From Lachnospiraceae bacterium (GTDB lineage: Bacteria > Bacillota > Clostridia > Lachnospirales > Lachnospiraceae): a stretch of DNA of 64,000 nt. Position numbers and translations under genes: made by a program. A model generated the notes under the pieces. That model saw only the letters and a list, made by a program, of their open reading frames with translations. It was not told the origin of the DNA and ran no database searches. Below, piece after piece: positions 1 through 6,634 of the stretch. Within the stretch, counting starts at the first letter, position 1, and each line of letters opens with the position of its first letter. The stretch covers positions 1-64,000 of the forward strand of contig CAJTAL010000008.1 of assembly GCA_910574285.1 (NCBI GenBank), read 5' to 3'.

Positions 1-68
1 GAGGGGGAACTCCTCCTTCTGTTATATCTATATAGATTTATTAGATTGGACTTTGTAACTATTAACCA

Positions 69-86
69 GTAGTCATTCTTGACTAC
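69..86. promoter_or_regulatory. Operator-like perfect dyad before the Cro-type regulator
   Basis: GTAGTCA and TGACTAC form a perfect 7-bp inverted repeat around a 4-base spacer, 29 bases before the start of the helix-turn-helix gene at 115. A TATACT-like -10 hexamer follows at about 95-100. The position suits a phage Cro/CI operator, but the repressor that would face it is outside the window, so its use is inferred. Confidence 0.5.
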
Positions 87-114
87 ACCATTATTATACT
101 AGCGAGGTGAGAAA

Positions 115-303
115 ATGAAAATCAACAGAACTAAATTTGATATGGCTAGAGCCCGTGCTTGTATGGGTGCTGCAGACTTTGAGAAAGCCGGAATCCCAAG
201 AGGCACATTAAGCCGGGCAATGAGTGGAAGAGGGCTAAAGCCGGAGACAGCCGGACGCATAGCCAAGGCGCTTGGTGTCGATGTAACTGAGATAATCGAG
301 TAA
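115..303 (+). CDS. Cro/C1-type helix-turn-helix regulator of a phage-like element
   Basis: This is a 62-residue basic protein, short enough to be a lone DNA-binding domain. The segment RGTLSRAMSGRGLKPETAG, near residues 29-47, has the turn and recognition-helix pattern of the Cro/CI fold, followed by a third helix, GRIAKALGVDVTEII. A GAGGTGAG ribosome site precedes the ATG. The gene follows a dyad operator and opens a run of short phage-type genes with tight spacing, as expected for an early lytic operon. It probably represses or derepresses the element. A chromosomal XRE regulator would usually be longer. Confidence 0.75.
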   Translation: MKINRTKFDMARARACMGAADFEKAGIPRGTLSRAMSGRGLKPETAGRIAKALGVDVTEIIE

Positions 304-317
304 GAGAGGTGAGTTAT

Positions 318-626
318 ATGTACGGATGTATCGAAAATGTAATTGAATTTATCAAAGATGAAGCACGGGCAACGGTCACATTCTCCCAGGGACGCTATAA
401 GACTAGAATTAAGCAGCTTGCGAAGAGCCACCCGGAAGAATGCGAGATAATAGCAGAGAACCAGGACGGCAGTATATGCGCTCATATTCCAGTAAAATGT
501 ATCCGGATTAATCCAGGGAATGAGATTAGTGAGGAACACAAGAACAAGCTACGTGAGAATCTTAGAAAAGCGCAATACGCTTTGCGTGATAACGGTCTAA
601 ATTCAATCGAAAAGCCTTTAGCGTAA
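318..626 (+). CDS. Hypothetical phage-type protein
   Basis: I do not recognise the 102-residue product. It is soluble and charged, with no membrane segment and no clear catalytic motif. The ATG at 318 is chosen because GAGGTGA sits seven bases before it; an in-frame GTG at 309 is possible. The gene follows the Cro-type regulator by only 14 bases, so it is likely co-transcribed in the early region of the element. Confidence 0.6.
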   Translation: MYGCIENVIEFIKDEARATVTFSQGRYKTRIKQLAKSHPEECEIIAENQDGSICAHIPVKCIRINPGNEISEEHKNKLRENLRKAQYALRDNGLNSIEKPLA

Positions 627-709
627 ATCTTAGCCTAAAGGGGTAAATTGGAAATTTGATGTAAATAAATCGTGTGGTGGCGGTTTTGAAATGGAAGGAG
701 GGCTTTTAT

Positions 710-1048
710 ATGTCACAGGAAGAATTTAAGACTATGATGGAGGATTTAGTAGCACAGGAAGAGGAACGCCTGGGAGTGGGAAGCGAGGACTTCCTGAAAC
801 GTCACCGGGAGATCATGGAGCTGATCGGCGCCGCTGAGAGGTACCAGAAAGAAAGGAGGCAGAGAGTGGAAAGGCAATTCATAGGAGCGAAGGAGGTAGC
901 GGAGATACTGGGAGTTTCAGAAGGCAAAGCATATTCTGTAATTAGAGATCTTAACAAGGAGCTGAAGGAGAGAGGATTTATAACCGTGGCGGGCAAAGTT
1001 AGCCGGGTATTTTTCCAGGAGCGTGTATATGGAGTCAAGACGGGATAG
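710..1048 (+). CDS. Excisionase-like helix-turn-helix protein
   Basis: The 112-residue product begins with a glutamate-rich helical region (about 1-55) and ends with a helix-turn-helix: GAKEVAEILGVSEGKAYSVI, then a probable wing of alternating strands. The pattern 'EVAEILGVSxxxAY' is common in phage excisionases and MerR-like DNA-binding domains. The ATG at 710 is preferred over an upstream in-frame ATG at 674 because GGAGG lies eight bases before it. It may control excision or early transcription. No integrase is present in the window. Confidence 0.65.
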   Translation: MSQEEFKTMMEDLVAQEEERLGVGSEDFLKRHREIMELIGAAERYQKERRQRVERQFIGAKEVAEILGVSEGKAYSVIRDLNKELKERGFITVAGKVSRVFFQERVYGVKTG

Positions 1049-1063
1049 AAGGGAGGGGAGACC

Positions 1064-1441
1064 ATGGAAAATAGATATGAGGTTAGTATACCAATATCAG
1101 AATATGTAAATGACGCTGCGAGTCCTAGTGTATATTTTGATACTTATGAAGAAGCAACTTTGTATGCAAAACCATTAGTAGATCAGGGATATTATGCAGT
1201 GATTGCTATGGAAAATATTGAAGAAGAGGACGAAGCAACAGCGGAATCTATTGAGATTCCATTAGATGTATACCAATACATTAAAAATCTTACCGATGAG
1301 CAAGCTGGTGTAGTTTTTAAAAATATTTATGCCTATTTCTTTGATGGATCAGATATAGAATGTGAGGATAATGATATTGTGCAGGTTGTCACGCTACAAA
1401 CTATTAAACGAATAAAGGAGTATGCTCAAGATGGCAAGTAA
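1064..1441 (+). CDS. Hypothetical acidic phage-type protein
   Basis: The 125-residue protein is strongly acidic (runs such as IEEEDEATAESIE) and has no membrane segment or recognised motif. A GGGAGGGGAGACC ribosome site precedes the ATG. It overlaps the start of the next gene by 11 bases, which suggests translational coupling with the putative replication protein. I cannot assign a function; a small DNA mimic or a partner of the replication protein is possible but unsupported. Confidence 0.55.
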   Translation: MENRYEVSIPISEYVNDAASPSVYFDTYEEATLYAKPLVDQGYYAVIAMENIEEEDEATAESIEIPLDVYQYIKNLTDEQAGVVFKNIYAYFFDGSDIECEDNDIVQVVTLQTIKRIKEYAQDGK

Positions 1442-2411
1442 GAGATCTTATCAATCCATAACCTTATACAAGGATATGGCACCACAAATACTAGAGCTAG
1501 AAAAGGTTGAGGCTGGAGAAATCTTACAAGCTATAATGCGATACTCCTGTTATGGTGAAGATACAGATATGTCTCAATACGATCGGTTTGTGCGTTCGCT
1601 GTGGAAAACTATTAAATTAAAGCTTGAGGCTGGAGAAACCCATGATAGAGAAATTTCAGAGACTAATAGAAATAATGCTATGAAGAGATGGGAGAAAGAA
1701 AAAGGCAATGCAACCGCATGCGACGGTGTACAGTCGAATAAATTAAATGCAACCGCATGCGACGGTACTACATATACATATACAGTTACAGGAACTAATA
1801 GTTCTACAACTACTATTAGTTCTACTGTAACAGATACAAAACAAGCTGACGCTGTTTCTGCTGGCCGGCTGACGGCTTCGGCTGCGGCAGAAAATGCCGA
1901 TCCGTCAGCCGGTGATTTGTTCTCCTTTAAGCAGATAAAAGCAATGGCAAGAAGGAATAAGATAAATTTGACGGATGAAGGGCTACAAGTGTTCTATGAA
2001 GAAATGCAGGATTCGGGGTGGATTCTATACCAGAAGCCAGTAGAAAAGAAGGGTATAGTTAAGGCGGTAAGAGGTTGGGCTAAGAATAACCCGCAATACC
2101 ACTTGGAATCTGTAACGGAACAAGCCGATTTCCAGAAGAATAACCCGCCAAAGAAGGTATTCAAGTCCTTCAAGCCGTGGCTAAAGTATCATGGGTATGA
2201 TTCCAATTATGAAAATGGATTCGCTGATTATGACGAAGAGATTACCATTGATAAAGAAATGATGGATATTGTGTGGAGCGTCGACAATCTGTCTGAGTCC
2301 ATGCAATCCATTAATGAACGGCTTGCAGATAGCGGATATGGGCAAGAAGAGATTAAACCGTTAATGCAACTGTTTTTAAAGTGGTCGAAGGAAAAGAAGG
2401 AGGGGAGATGA
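1431..2411 (+). CDS. Putative phage replication organiser (DUF6291-like N-terminus)
   Basis: The 326-residue product has three parts. Residues about 1-85 resemble the helical N-terminal domain found in many Clostridia phage replication proteins (YKDMAPQILELEKVEAGEIL). Residues about 86-160 are a low-complexity Thr/Ser/Ala linker. Residues about 160-326 form a helical C-terminal domain ending in EEIKPLMQLFLKWSKEKK. The linker DNA carries a repeated palindrome and a large inverted repeat, as in phage genes with an internal origin. Helicase-loader and initiator roles are both possible. The start at 1431 uses AAGGAG ten bases upstream. Confidence 0.55.
   Translation: MASKRSYQSITLYKDMAPQILELEKVEAGEILQAIMRYSCYGEDTDMSQYDRFVRSLWKTIKLKLEAGETHDREISETNRNNAMKRWEKEKGNATACDGVQSNKLNATACDGTTYTYTVTGTNSSTTTISSTVTDTKQADAVSAGRLTASAAAENADPSAGDLFSFKQIKAMARRNKINLTDEGLQVFYEEMQDSGWILYQKPVEKKGIVKAVRGWAKNNPQYHLESVTEQADFQKNNPPKKVFKSFKPWLKYHGYDSNYENGFADYDEEITIDKEMMDIVWSVDNLSESMQSINERLADSGYGQEEIKPLMQLFLKWSKEKKEGR
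1707..1766 (+). repeat. 21-bp direct repeat with a CGCATGCG palindrome inside the replication gene
   Basis: The 21-base sequence beginning AATGCAACCGCATGCG occurs exactly at 1707-1727 and 1746-1766, 39 bases apart. Each copy contains the palindrome CGCATGCG nested in ACCG...CGGT. Both encode NATACDG in the linker of the putative replication protein. Iterons within an initiator gene are a known arrangement for phage origins, as in the O gene of phage lambda. Confidence 0.7.
1865..1912. repeat. 11-bp perfect inverted repeat inside the replication gene
   Basis: CCGGCTGACGG at 1865-1875 and CCGTCAGCCGG at 1902-1912 are exact reverse complements around a 26-base loop. This GC-rich hairpin lies in the otherwise AT-rich linker of the putative replication gene, 99 bases after the repeated palindromes. 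It could be part of an origin or a single-strand initiation hairpin. It has no T-run, so it is not a terminator. Confidence 0.6.
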
Positions 2412-2689
2412 AGCACATGAATGAAGAATTTAGAGAGACAATAAGCAAAATGGTCGGTTATCCGGTGGATATCAGCTTTAAGCAGATTTTGGAAGAAGAT
2501 GGAATTCTGCATAGTGATGTAATTGCATTGATGAAGTGCAAGCGTCTTGAACGGATCGCGGACGCATCGGAACGGATCGCGGACAGCCTGGAGGCATTGA
2601 CCGAGTGTGTTGGATACATTCCGCCTCTGCCGTATCAGGTGGAAGGCGTTCACTTCATCCGGATCGGCGGGAGCGTTGATACTGAGTAA
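2408..2689 (+). CDS. Small phage-type protein with ERIADA/S repeat
   Basis: The 93-residue product includes a tandem motif LERIADASERIADSLEAL that would form an amphipathic or coiled-coil helix at about residues 47-64. The ATG at 2408 overlaps the end of the replication gene and has a very strong AAGGAGGGG site. Lachnospiraceae phages often carry such a small protein beside the replication gene. No function is assigned. Confidence 0.55.
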   Translation: MKHMNEEFRETISKMVGYPVDISFKQILEEDGILHSDVIALMKCKRLERIADASERIADSLEALTECVGYIPPLPYQVEGVHFIRIGGSVDTE

Positions 2690-2697
2690 CCAGAAAA

Positions 2698-2727
2698 GCC
2701 CCATAGGTACGCCAATACCTACAGGGC
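2698..2727. other. Stem-loop between small phage genes
   Basis: GCCC...TAGGTA pairs with TACCTA...GGGC across a 6-base loop with a symmetrical CA/CA internal loop. It lies 9 bases after the stop of the upstream gene. No U-run follows, so it looks like an mRNA processing or stability hairpin rather than a terminator. Confidence 0.35.
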
Positions 2728-2800
2728 AGCACACAGCCGGAGCCGCGCTCAAAACCACTTACATAGTAGCATGAAGTTCCGGCAGAAGGGAAGAGATTTT

Positions 2801-3019
2801 ATGAAGAAAAAGAAAACTTTAAACGGGGATATTCACATATTGACTCAGGGTGCGTGTGGGTGTGATATTCCCTTTGATCAGATCCACTGTATCACGGATG
2901 CGGTAAAGGGATATTATCATCAGAGTGCACCGGATTTCTGGATGTGGAAGATGTTTCAATTTGGTTATGCTTACGGTAAACGTGAAGAGCGTGCCAGGAG
3001 AAAGCGTCATGAGCGTTAA
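2801..3019 (+). CDS. Small phage-type hypothetical protein
   Basis: The 72-residue product is basic at both ends and has a central aromatic stretch (APDFWMWKMFQFGYAYGKRE). The ATG at 2801 is preferred to 2771 because GAAGGGAAGAG precedes it. The last codons overlap the next gene by 11 bases. Similar 70-80 residue proteins are common in Lachnospiraceae prophages; no role is known to me. Confidence 0.5.
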   Translation: MKKKKTLNGDIHILTQGACGCDIPFDQIHCITDAVKGYYHQSAPDFWMWKMFQFGYAYGKREERARRKRHER

Positions 3020-3215
3020 GATCAGGATCTCATACACCGAAGAGGAAGAGTTGGCCGGAGTGATCCGGCTTCTCTCCCCGGCATTAAAGTCCTGTAAGGT
3101 GTCCAGGAAGAAGGAAGGGAAGCACCGGAACGCATACGCCGATCTCCGTCCAGGATTCCAAAACGACGAACCGGAAGCGGGTGCAAAACGGGTTGAGAAA
3201 CATGACAAAACCTGA
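3009..3215 (+). CDS. Small phage-type hypothetical protein
   Basis: The 68-residue product begins MSVKIRISYTEEEELAGVI and is rich in Lys and Arg towards its end. Its ATG at 3009 lies inside the previous gene, implying coupled translation. The last 15 bases overlap the first unit of the 43-bp array, so this is the last gene before the non-coding array. No function is assigned. Confidence 0.5.
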   Translation: MSVKIRISYTEEEELAGVIRLLSPALKSCKVSRKKEGKHRNAYADLRPGFQNDEPEAGAKRVEKHDKT

Positions 3216-3434
3216 CATTCAAACGTCCATAGAGAGACAAAAACCTGTTAAAACTTGTTATTTAAGCGCATGTTTAGGATCAGAAACTTATTAAAACTTA
3301 TGCTTTTAACGAGATTATAGAGACAAAAACCTAACAAAACCTAACATTGGAACGCACATATAAAGGAAAAATGTTAATAAATGTTAACATTGAAACGCAC
3401 ATAGAGAGTGGAAAACCCAGCAAAACCCAACATT
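3201..3434 (+). repeat. Six-unit 43-bp array of paired half-sites
   Basis: Six units repeat with an exact 43-base period; the same register point falls at 3215, 3258, 3301, 3344, 3387 and 3430. Each unit holds two copies of a short word about 10 bases apart around an A-tract, then a spacer resembling ATTGAAACGCACATAGAGAG. The word differs between units (CCTGTT, CTTATT, CCTAAC, TGTTAA, CCCAGC) yet nearly matches within a unit. Forty-three and ten bases are close to four and one helical turns, so proteins would bind on one face. An origin or partition site is the most likely role. Confidence 0.75.
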
Positions 3435-3475
3435 TTACTTTATAAAACTTCAGTTCATGTTATGGTTTGTTGTGG

Positions 3476-3504
3476 TTGAAAAATGAATCACAGTCTGATA
3501 TAAT
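3476..3504 (+). promoter_or_regulatory. Sigma-70 type promoter after the 43-bp array
   Basis: TTGAAA at 3476-3481 and TATAAT at 3499-3504 are separated by exactly 17 bases. Transcription would start near 3511, after the array and before the structured RNA and the scaffold gene. It is one of the best promoter matches in the window. Confidence 0.75.
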
Positions 3505-3510
3505 CGTTTT

Positions 3511-3630
3511 ATAGCAAATAGAATATTGAGAAGTACCCCACACGCTTAGGCGGTGTGGAAGCCTTCAGGAGAAGGGCGCGGGAAATGAGGAAGGACCAGG
3601 AATGGGCTTTTTTCGTTCCCGTGCTTTTTA
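3511..3630 (+). ncRNA. Structured small RNA or terminated leader before the scaffold gene
   Basis: From the promoter at 3476-3504 the transcript would carry a first stem, CCACAC (3538-3543) with GTGTGG (3553-3558), loop core TTAG. A long stem follows: GCGCGGGAA (3576-3584) with TTCCCGTGC (3616-3624, one G-U pair), then TTTTT, an intrinsic terminator. The product would be about 115-120 nt. It may be an independent RNA, or a leader that attenuates the capsid genes 48 bases further on. I do not recognise the family. Confidence 0.55.
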
Positions 3631-3677
3631 TTTGCTGAATAGTCCACCAGGACGTTAAAAAGAAGGGAGAATATATT

Positions 3678-4082
3678 ATGATGGAAAATCAGAACACTAC
3701 CGGGACTGCAACGGAATCACAGCAGGAAAAGACCTTTACTCAAGAGCAGGTAAACGCGATCGTAGGCAAACGGCTGGCGGAAGCAAAAGCGAGCAATGAG
3801 GCTGCATTGAGTAAGAGGGAAGAAGAGTTAAAACAGCGGGAAATGCAGATCAGAGCGAAAGAGATTCTTTCAGAGCGTGGGCTTCCTAAAGATTTGGCCA
3901 ATGTTCTGAAATACTCTGATGAAGAGTCGTTGACTGCTGCTATTGATGTGATCGAGCATACAAAAGGATTTAAAGATCCGGGAGAAAAGTGTACATTTGA
4001 AGGATTCCGCCCTATAGAGAAAGGTGCTTTTCATTATGAGGAAAATCACGATCCGATTAGAGATGCTATGGGGCTAAAATAA
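3678..4082 (+). CDS. Phage capsid scaffold protein (DUF4355-like)
   Basis: The 134-residue protein has a long charged helical middle (KRLAEAKASNEAALSKREE) after TFTQEQVNAIVGKRL, the hallmark of DUF4355 phage scaffold proteins, and a looser C-terminus. Scaffold proteins guide capsid assembly and are then lost. The next gene is the major capsid protein, 14 bases later, the usual order. AGAAGGGAG precedes the tandem ATGs at 3678 and 3681. The portal and head-maturation genes normally upstream are absent. Confidence 0.85.
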   Translation: MMENQNTTGTATESQQEKTFTQEQVNAIVGKRLAEAKASNEAALSKREEELKQREMQIRAKEILSERGLPKDLANVLKYSDEESLTAAIDVIEHTKGFKDPGEKCTFEGFRPIEKGAFHYEENHDPIRDAMGLK

Positions 4083-4096
4083 AACGAGGTGATTAG

Positions 4097-4939
4097 ATGG
4101 CTATTCAGTTAGCAACAAAATTTGAACCATATGTTGATGAAAAATTTACGGCCGAAAGTAAGAAGTCCCTCCTGACAAACAATGATTTTGATTGGACAGG
4201 GGCGCACACCGTCAAGGTGTATAAAGTAAGCACGGTAACAATGAATGATTACGATAGAGCAGGGACCGGGCAGAATAATTCCAGGTACGGGCAGATACAG
4301 GGGCTCGACGCTACTACAGAAGAGTTCACTTTAACGAAAGACCGTTCTTTTACATTTGCGATCGATAAGTTGGATGTTGATGAGACAAAGCAGCAGGTAC
4401 AGGGCGCTTCTGCGTTGGCAAGACAGCAGCGTGAAGTTGTAATACCGGAAGTCGACTCCTATACTTATGGTGTAATGTGTACGAAGGCAGGATATAAGCC
4501 AGATGCAGTTACATTGACCAAAGATAATATCTATCTGGAAATCATTAAAGGAAATGCCGCATTGGATAACGCCGATGTGCCTGAGACAGGGCGTATTATC
4601 ACAGTAACGCCGGATATCTACCTTCTGATGAAGCAATGTAAAGACATCATCATGGAAACAGATATTTCCAGTGAAATGAGGGTAAAAGGTGTTATCTCTA
4701 ATCTTGACGGCGCCAGTGTTATCAGGGTTCCGGCTTCAAGACTGCCGGAGGGCTTCGGGTTTATGATTGCTCATCCATGTGCAACGGTGGCACCTACAAA
4801 ACTGGAAGACTATAAGATTCATCAAGACCCGCCGGGAATCAGTGGATCATTGGTAGAGGGGCGCATTGTGTATGATGCGTTCGTCCTGGAGAATAAAGCG
4901 AAGGCGATCTATTACCAGGCTACCACACCGGCAGCGTAA
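4097..4939 (+). CDS. Phage major capsid protein
   Basis: The 280-residue protein begins MAIQLATKFEPYVDEKF and has the spread of short strands expected of a phage coat protein, including TKDRSFTFAIDKLDVDE and EVDSYTYGVM. Length and position after the DUF4355 scaffold support a coat protein of the kind found in Clostridia siphoviruses. The frame is intact. A strong terminator follows. No tail, connector or terminase genes come next, which is unusual for a working phage. Confidence 0.85.
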   Translation: MAIQLATKFEPYVDEKFTAESKKSLLTNNDFDWTGAHTVKVYKVSTVTMNDYDRAGTGQNNSRYGQIQGLDATTEEFTLTKDRSFTFAIDKLDVDETKQQVQGASALARQQREVVIPEVDSYTYGVMCTKAGYKPDAVTLTKDNIYLEIIKGNAALDNADVPETGRIITVTPDIYLLMKQCKDIIMETDISSEMRVKGVISNLDGASVIRVPASRLPEGFGFMIAHPCATVAPTKLEDYKIHQDPPGISGSLVEGRIVYDAFVLENKAKAIYYQATTPAA

Positions 4940-4964
4940 TACAGCAGTTACCCAATAATTTGAT

Positions 4965-5008
4965 AAAGTGCCCTGGGCTTTCTTTCCTCCGATTGCCTGG
5001 GGCATTTT
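4965..5008 (+). terminator. Intrinsic terminator after the capsid gene
   Basis: A 13-pair stem joins AAAGTGCCCTGGG (4965-4977) to CCTGGGGCATTTT (4996-5008), including three G-U pairs, and ends in TTTT. It separates the scaffold-capsid unit from the sigma-factor gene, whose GGAGGCGG site comes directly after. Confidence 0.7.
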
Positions 5009-5025
5009 GAATAGGAGGCGGTTAC

Positions 5026-5895
5026 ATGGATAATGAACAGTTGGTCGCACGGATCCGGGCGGGTGAAGACGTAGCGAAGAACATGTTAGAGCTCTACAAC
5101 CAGAACCGGGGATTCATTGTGAAGATGGCGAAGCGGTACCAAGGATTTGCCGAGATGGAGGACTTGATTCAGGAGGGATATATAGGCTTGTCCGAAGCTG
5201 TCAGCCGTTATGATGCAGACAAGAACTCTTCATTTATCCATTACGCCGCCTTCTGGATCCGGCAGAGTATGAGCCGGTATGTAGACAACTGCGGCAGTGT
5301 GGTTCGTATCCCGGTACAGGCCAGGGGCGAGATCCGCGAGTATAACAGAGTGGTCAGGGAATACCGGAAGTATTACGGTGAATGGCCGTCAGATTACGCC
5401 CTGTGCCGTCTTCTTGGCGTTACCCGAGAGAAATTACAAGAGATCAGGAAAAGTGCCCAGATCGGGCAGATGCGAAGCCTGAGCGAGGTGTTAGGCGGGG
5501 ACGGGGAAGAGTTCACGCTTGAAGATAGTATAGCATCAGATCAGGACCTGGAAGGGGAAGCGGTCAGGGAGGCGGATACTGTTGCCATGAAGCGCGATCT
5601 GTGGGTAGCGGTGGACAGCCTGCCGGGCGATCTGCCGGAAGTGATCCGAAGACGGTACATTGACGGGCAGACGTTGAAGAGTATCGGGAGTGATTTGGAA
5701 TTAAAGTATGAACGGGTACGGCAGATGGAGTATAAGGCCCTGCGGGCGCTCAGACAGCCGGGAAGATCCAGGAAGTACCGAAGATATTTTGAAGAGTATA
5801 TGTCTGCAGAATGCTGCCATCATGTGGGCGTAGAATCCTTCATGCGTACTGGTATGAGTGAAGTAGAACGGGAGGTGTTAGGGTGGATGCAATGA
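5026..5895 (+). CDS. Sigma-70 family RNA polymerase sigma factor of the phage-like element
   Basis: The 289-residue protein has region 2 (MEDLIQEGYIGLSEAVSRYD then FIHYAAFWIRQSMSRYV, about 43-87), a region 3-like helical segment and region 4 (LPEVIRRRYIDGQTLKSIGS then YERVRQMEYKALRALR, about 200-245). It lacks region 1.1, like alternative sigma factors. An extra C-terminal tail of about 40 residues contains ECCHHVG. Sigma-like genes near the end of Clostridia prophages often switch on late genes, and that role is inferred here. AGGAGGCGG precedes the ATG. Confidence 0.85.
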   Translation: MDNEQLVARIRAGEDVAKNMLELYNQNRGFIVKMAKRYQGFAEMEDLIQEGYIGLSEAVSRYDADKNSSFIHYAAFWIRQSMSRYVDNCGSVVRIPVQARGEIREYNRVVREYRKYYGEWPSDYALCRLLGVTREKLQEIRKSAQIGQMRSLSEVLGGDGEEFTLEDSIASDQDLEGEAVREADTVAMKRDLWVAVDSLPGDLPEVIRRRYIDGQTLKSIGSDLELKYERVRQMEYKALRALRQPGRSRKYRRYFEEYMSAECCHHVGVESFMRTGMSEVEREVLGWMQ

Positions 5896-6095
5896 AGAAT
5901 CATGAAGGGTATCACGATCCGACGGCCGGCAGGGCAATCAGGAACGCCGCCAGGAAGGAGAGAAGGGAGCGGGGAAGAATGCCCTCTACCTCACCTACAG
6001 CCTGGGAGAGATCAGAGCATTCCGGGAGTGTGCAAAGCGTCTGCCGTGATACTGAAATGATACTAAAAATATGTGCTAAACAGATAAAATCGTAA
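5883..6095 (+). pseudogene. Probable frameshifted small phage gene after the sigma factor
   Basis: A 70-codon frame starts at GTG 5883, seven bases after GGAGG, and overlaps the sigma gene. Its first half, KNHEGYHDPTAGRAIRNAAR, resembles the start of phage late-regulator proteins. The second half becomes Ser/Thr/Cys-rich and unconvincing. In the neighbouring frame, ALYLTYSLGEIRAFRECAKR (ending 6049) looks like a proper helical C-terminus. The simplest reading is a one-base shift near 5970-5978. If so, the late regulator is dead. Confidence 0.4.
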
Positions 6096-6164
6096 AATGA
6101 AAGCACATTATCAAGGTTTTTGTAACATAAATATTGAAATAATTGTAAAAAAAGTGTAATCTGA

Positions 6165-6194
6165 TTGGACAAGGATATTAATATTTGTTATACT
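6165..6194 (+). promoter_or_regulatory. Promoter before the chromosomal membrane-protein pair
   Basis: TTGGAC (6165-6170) and TATACT (6189-6194) are 18 bases apart and lie 45 bases before the ATG at 6239. The flanking sequence is very AT-rich. It probably drives 6239-7744 and perhaps the cda genes. Confidence 0.55.
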
Positions 6195-6238
6195 AAAAAT
6201 GATGTTTGAATATTGATTATAACATTTTGAGGTGAGTT

Positions 6239-6634
6239 ATGTTAGATCAGAGAAAAATAGAACTTATGACTCGTCTTGCTTTTTATGAGCAGACAGAAGG
6301 CAAGAAGGATTTTAAGGTCAGTGAATTTTACCGTAAGGACTATACCAGCCTGCATACCATATGCTCTGTTCTGTGGGTTACGGTCGGATATTTATGTGTT
6401 ATAGGAATTGTGATATTGATGGTATTGGAAGATCTTTTGGAGAATATGTCTAATGGAGTGATTGTAATGTTGGGAGGGATGATTCTTTTAGGCTATGTTG
6501 CTTTGATTATTATATATGCGATTATTACGAGCCATATTTATGATGAGAAGCATAAAGAGGCCAGACAGAGAGTAAAGAAATATAATCATGATCTGACAAG
6601 ACTGCTTAGGATGTATGAAAAGGAGAACAGATAG
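6239..6634 (+). CDS. Small two-helix membrane protein
   Basis: The 131-residue product has two hydrophobic segments at about residues 41-63 and 72-98, with charged N- and C-terminal tails (LDQRKIELMTRLAFYE at the start, ARQRVKKYNHDLTRLLRMYE at the end). Both tails are probably cytoplasmic and helical. TGAGGTGAG precedes the ATG. It ends directly before the next membrane gene and belongs to a conserved-looking pair upstream of cdaA. No enzyme motif is present and I do not recognise the family. Confidence 0.65.
   Translation: MLDQRKIELMTRLAFYEQTEGKKDFKVSEFYRKDYTSLHTICSVLWVTVGYLCVIGIVILMVLEDLLENMSNGVIVMLGGMILLGYVALIIIYAIITSHIYDEKHKEARQRVKKYNHDLTRLLRMYEKENR

Noticed and set aside
1-114. tRNA or attachment site at the window start
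   Set aside because: No cloverleaf or T-loop sequence (GGTTCGAATCC-like) is present; the element's left end is outside the window.
3201-3434. Possible CRISPR array from regularly spaced repeats
   Set aside because: The repeats are short, degenerate and without unique spacers of constant length, the period is 43 bases with varying words, and no cas gene is nearby.
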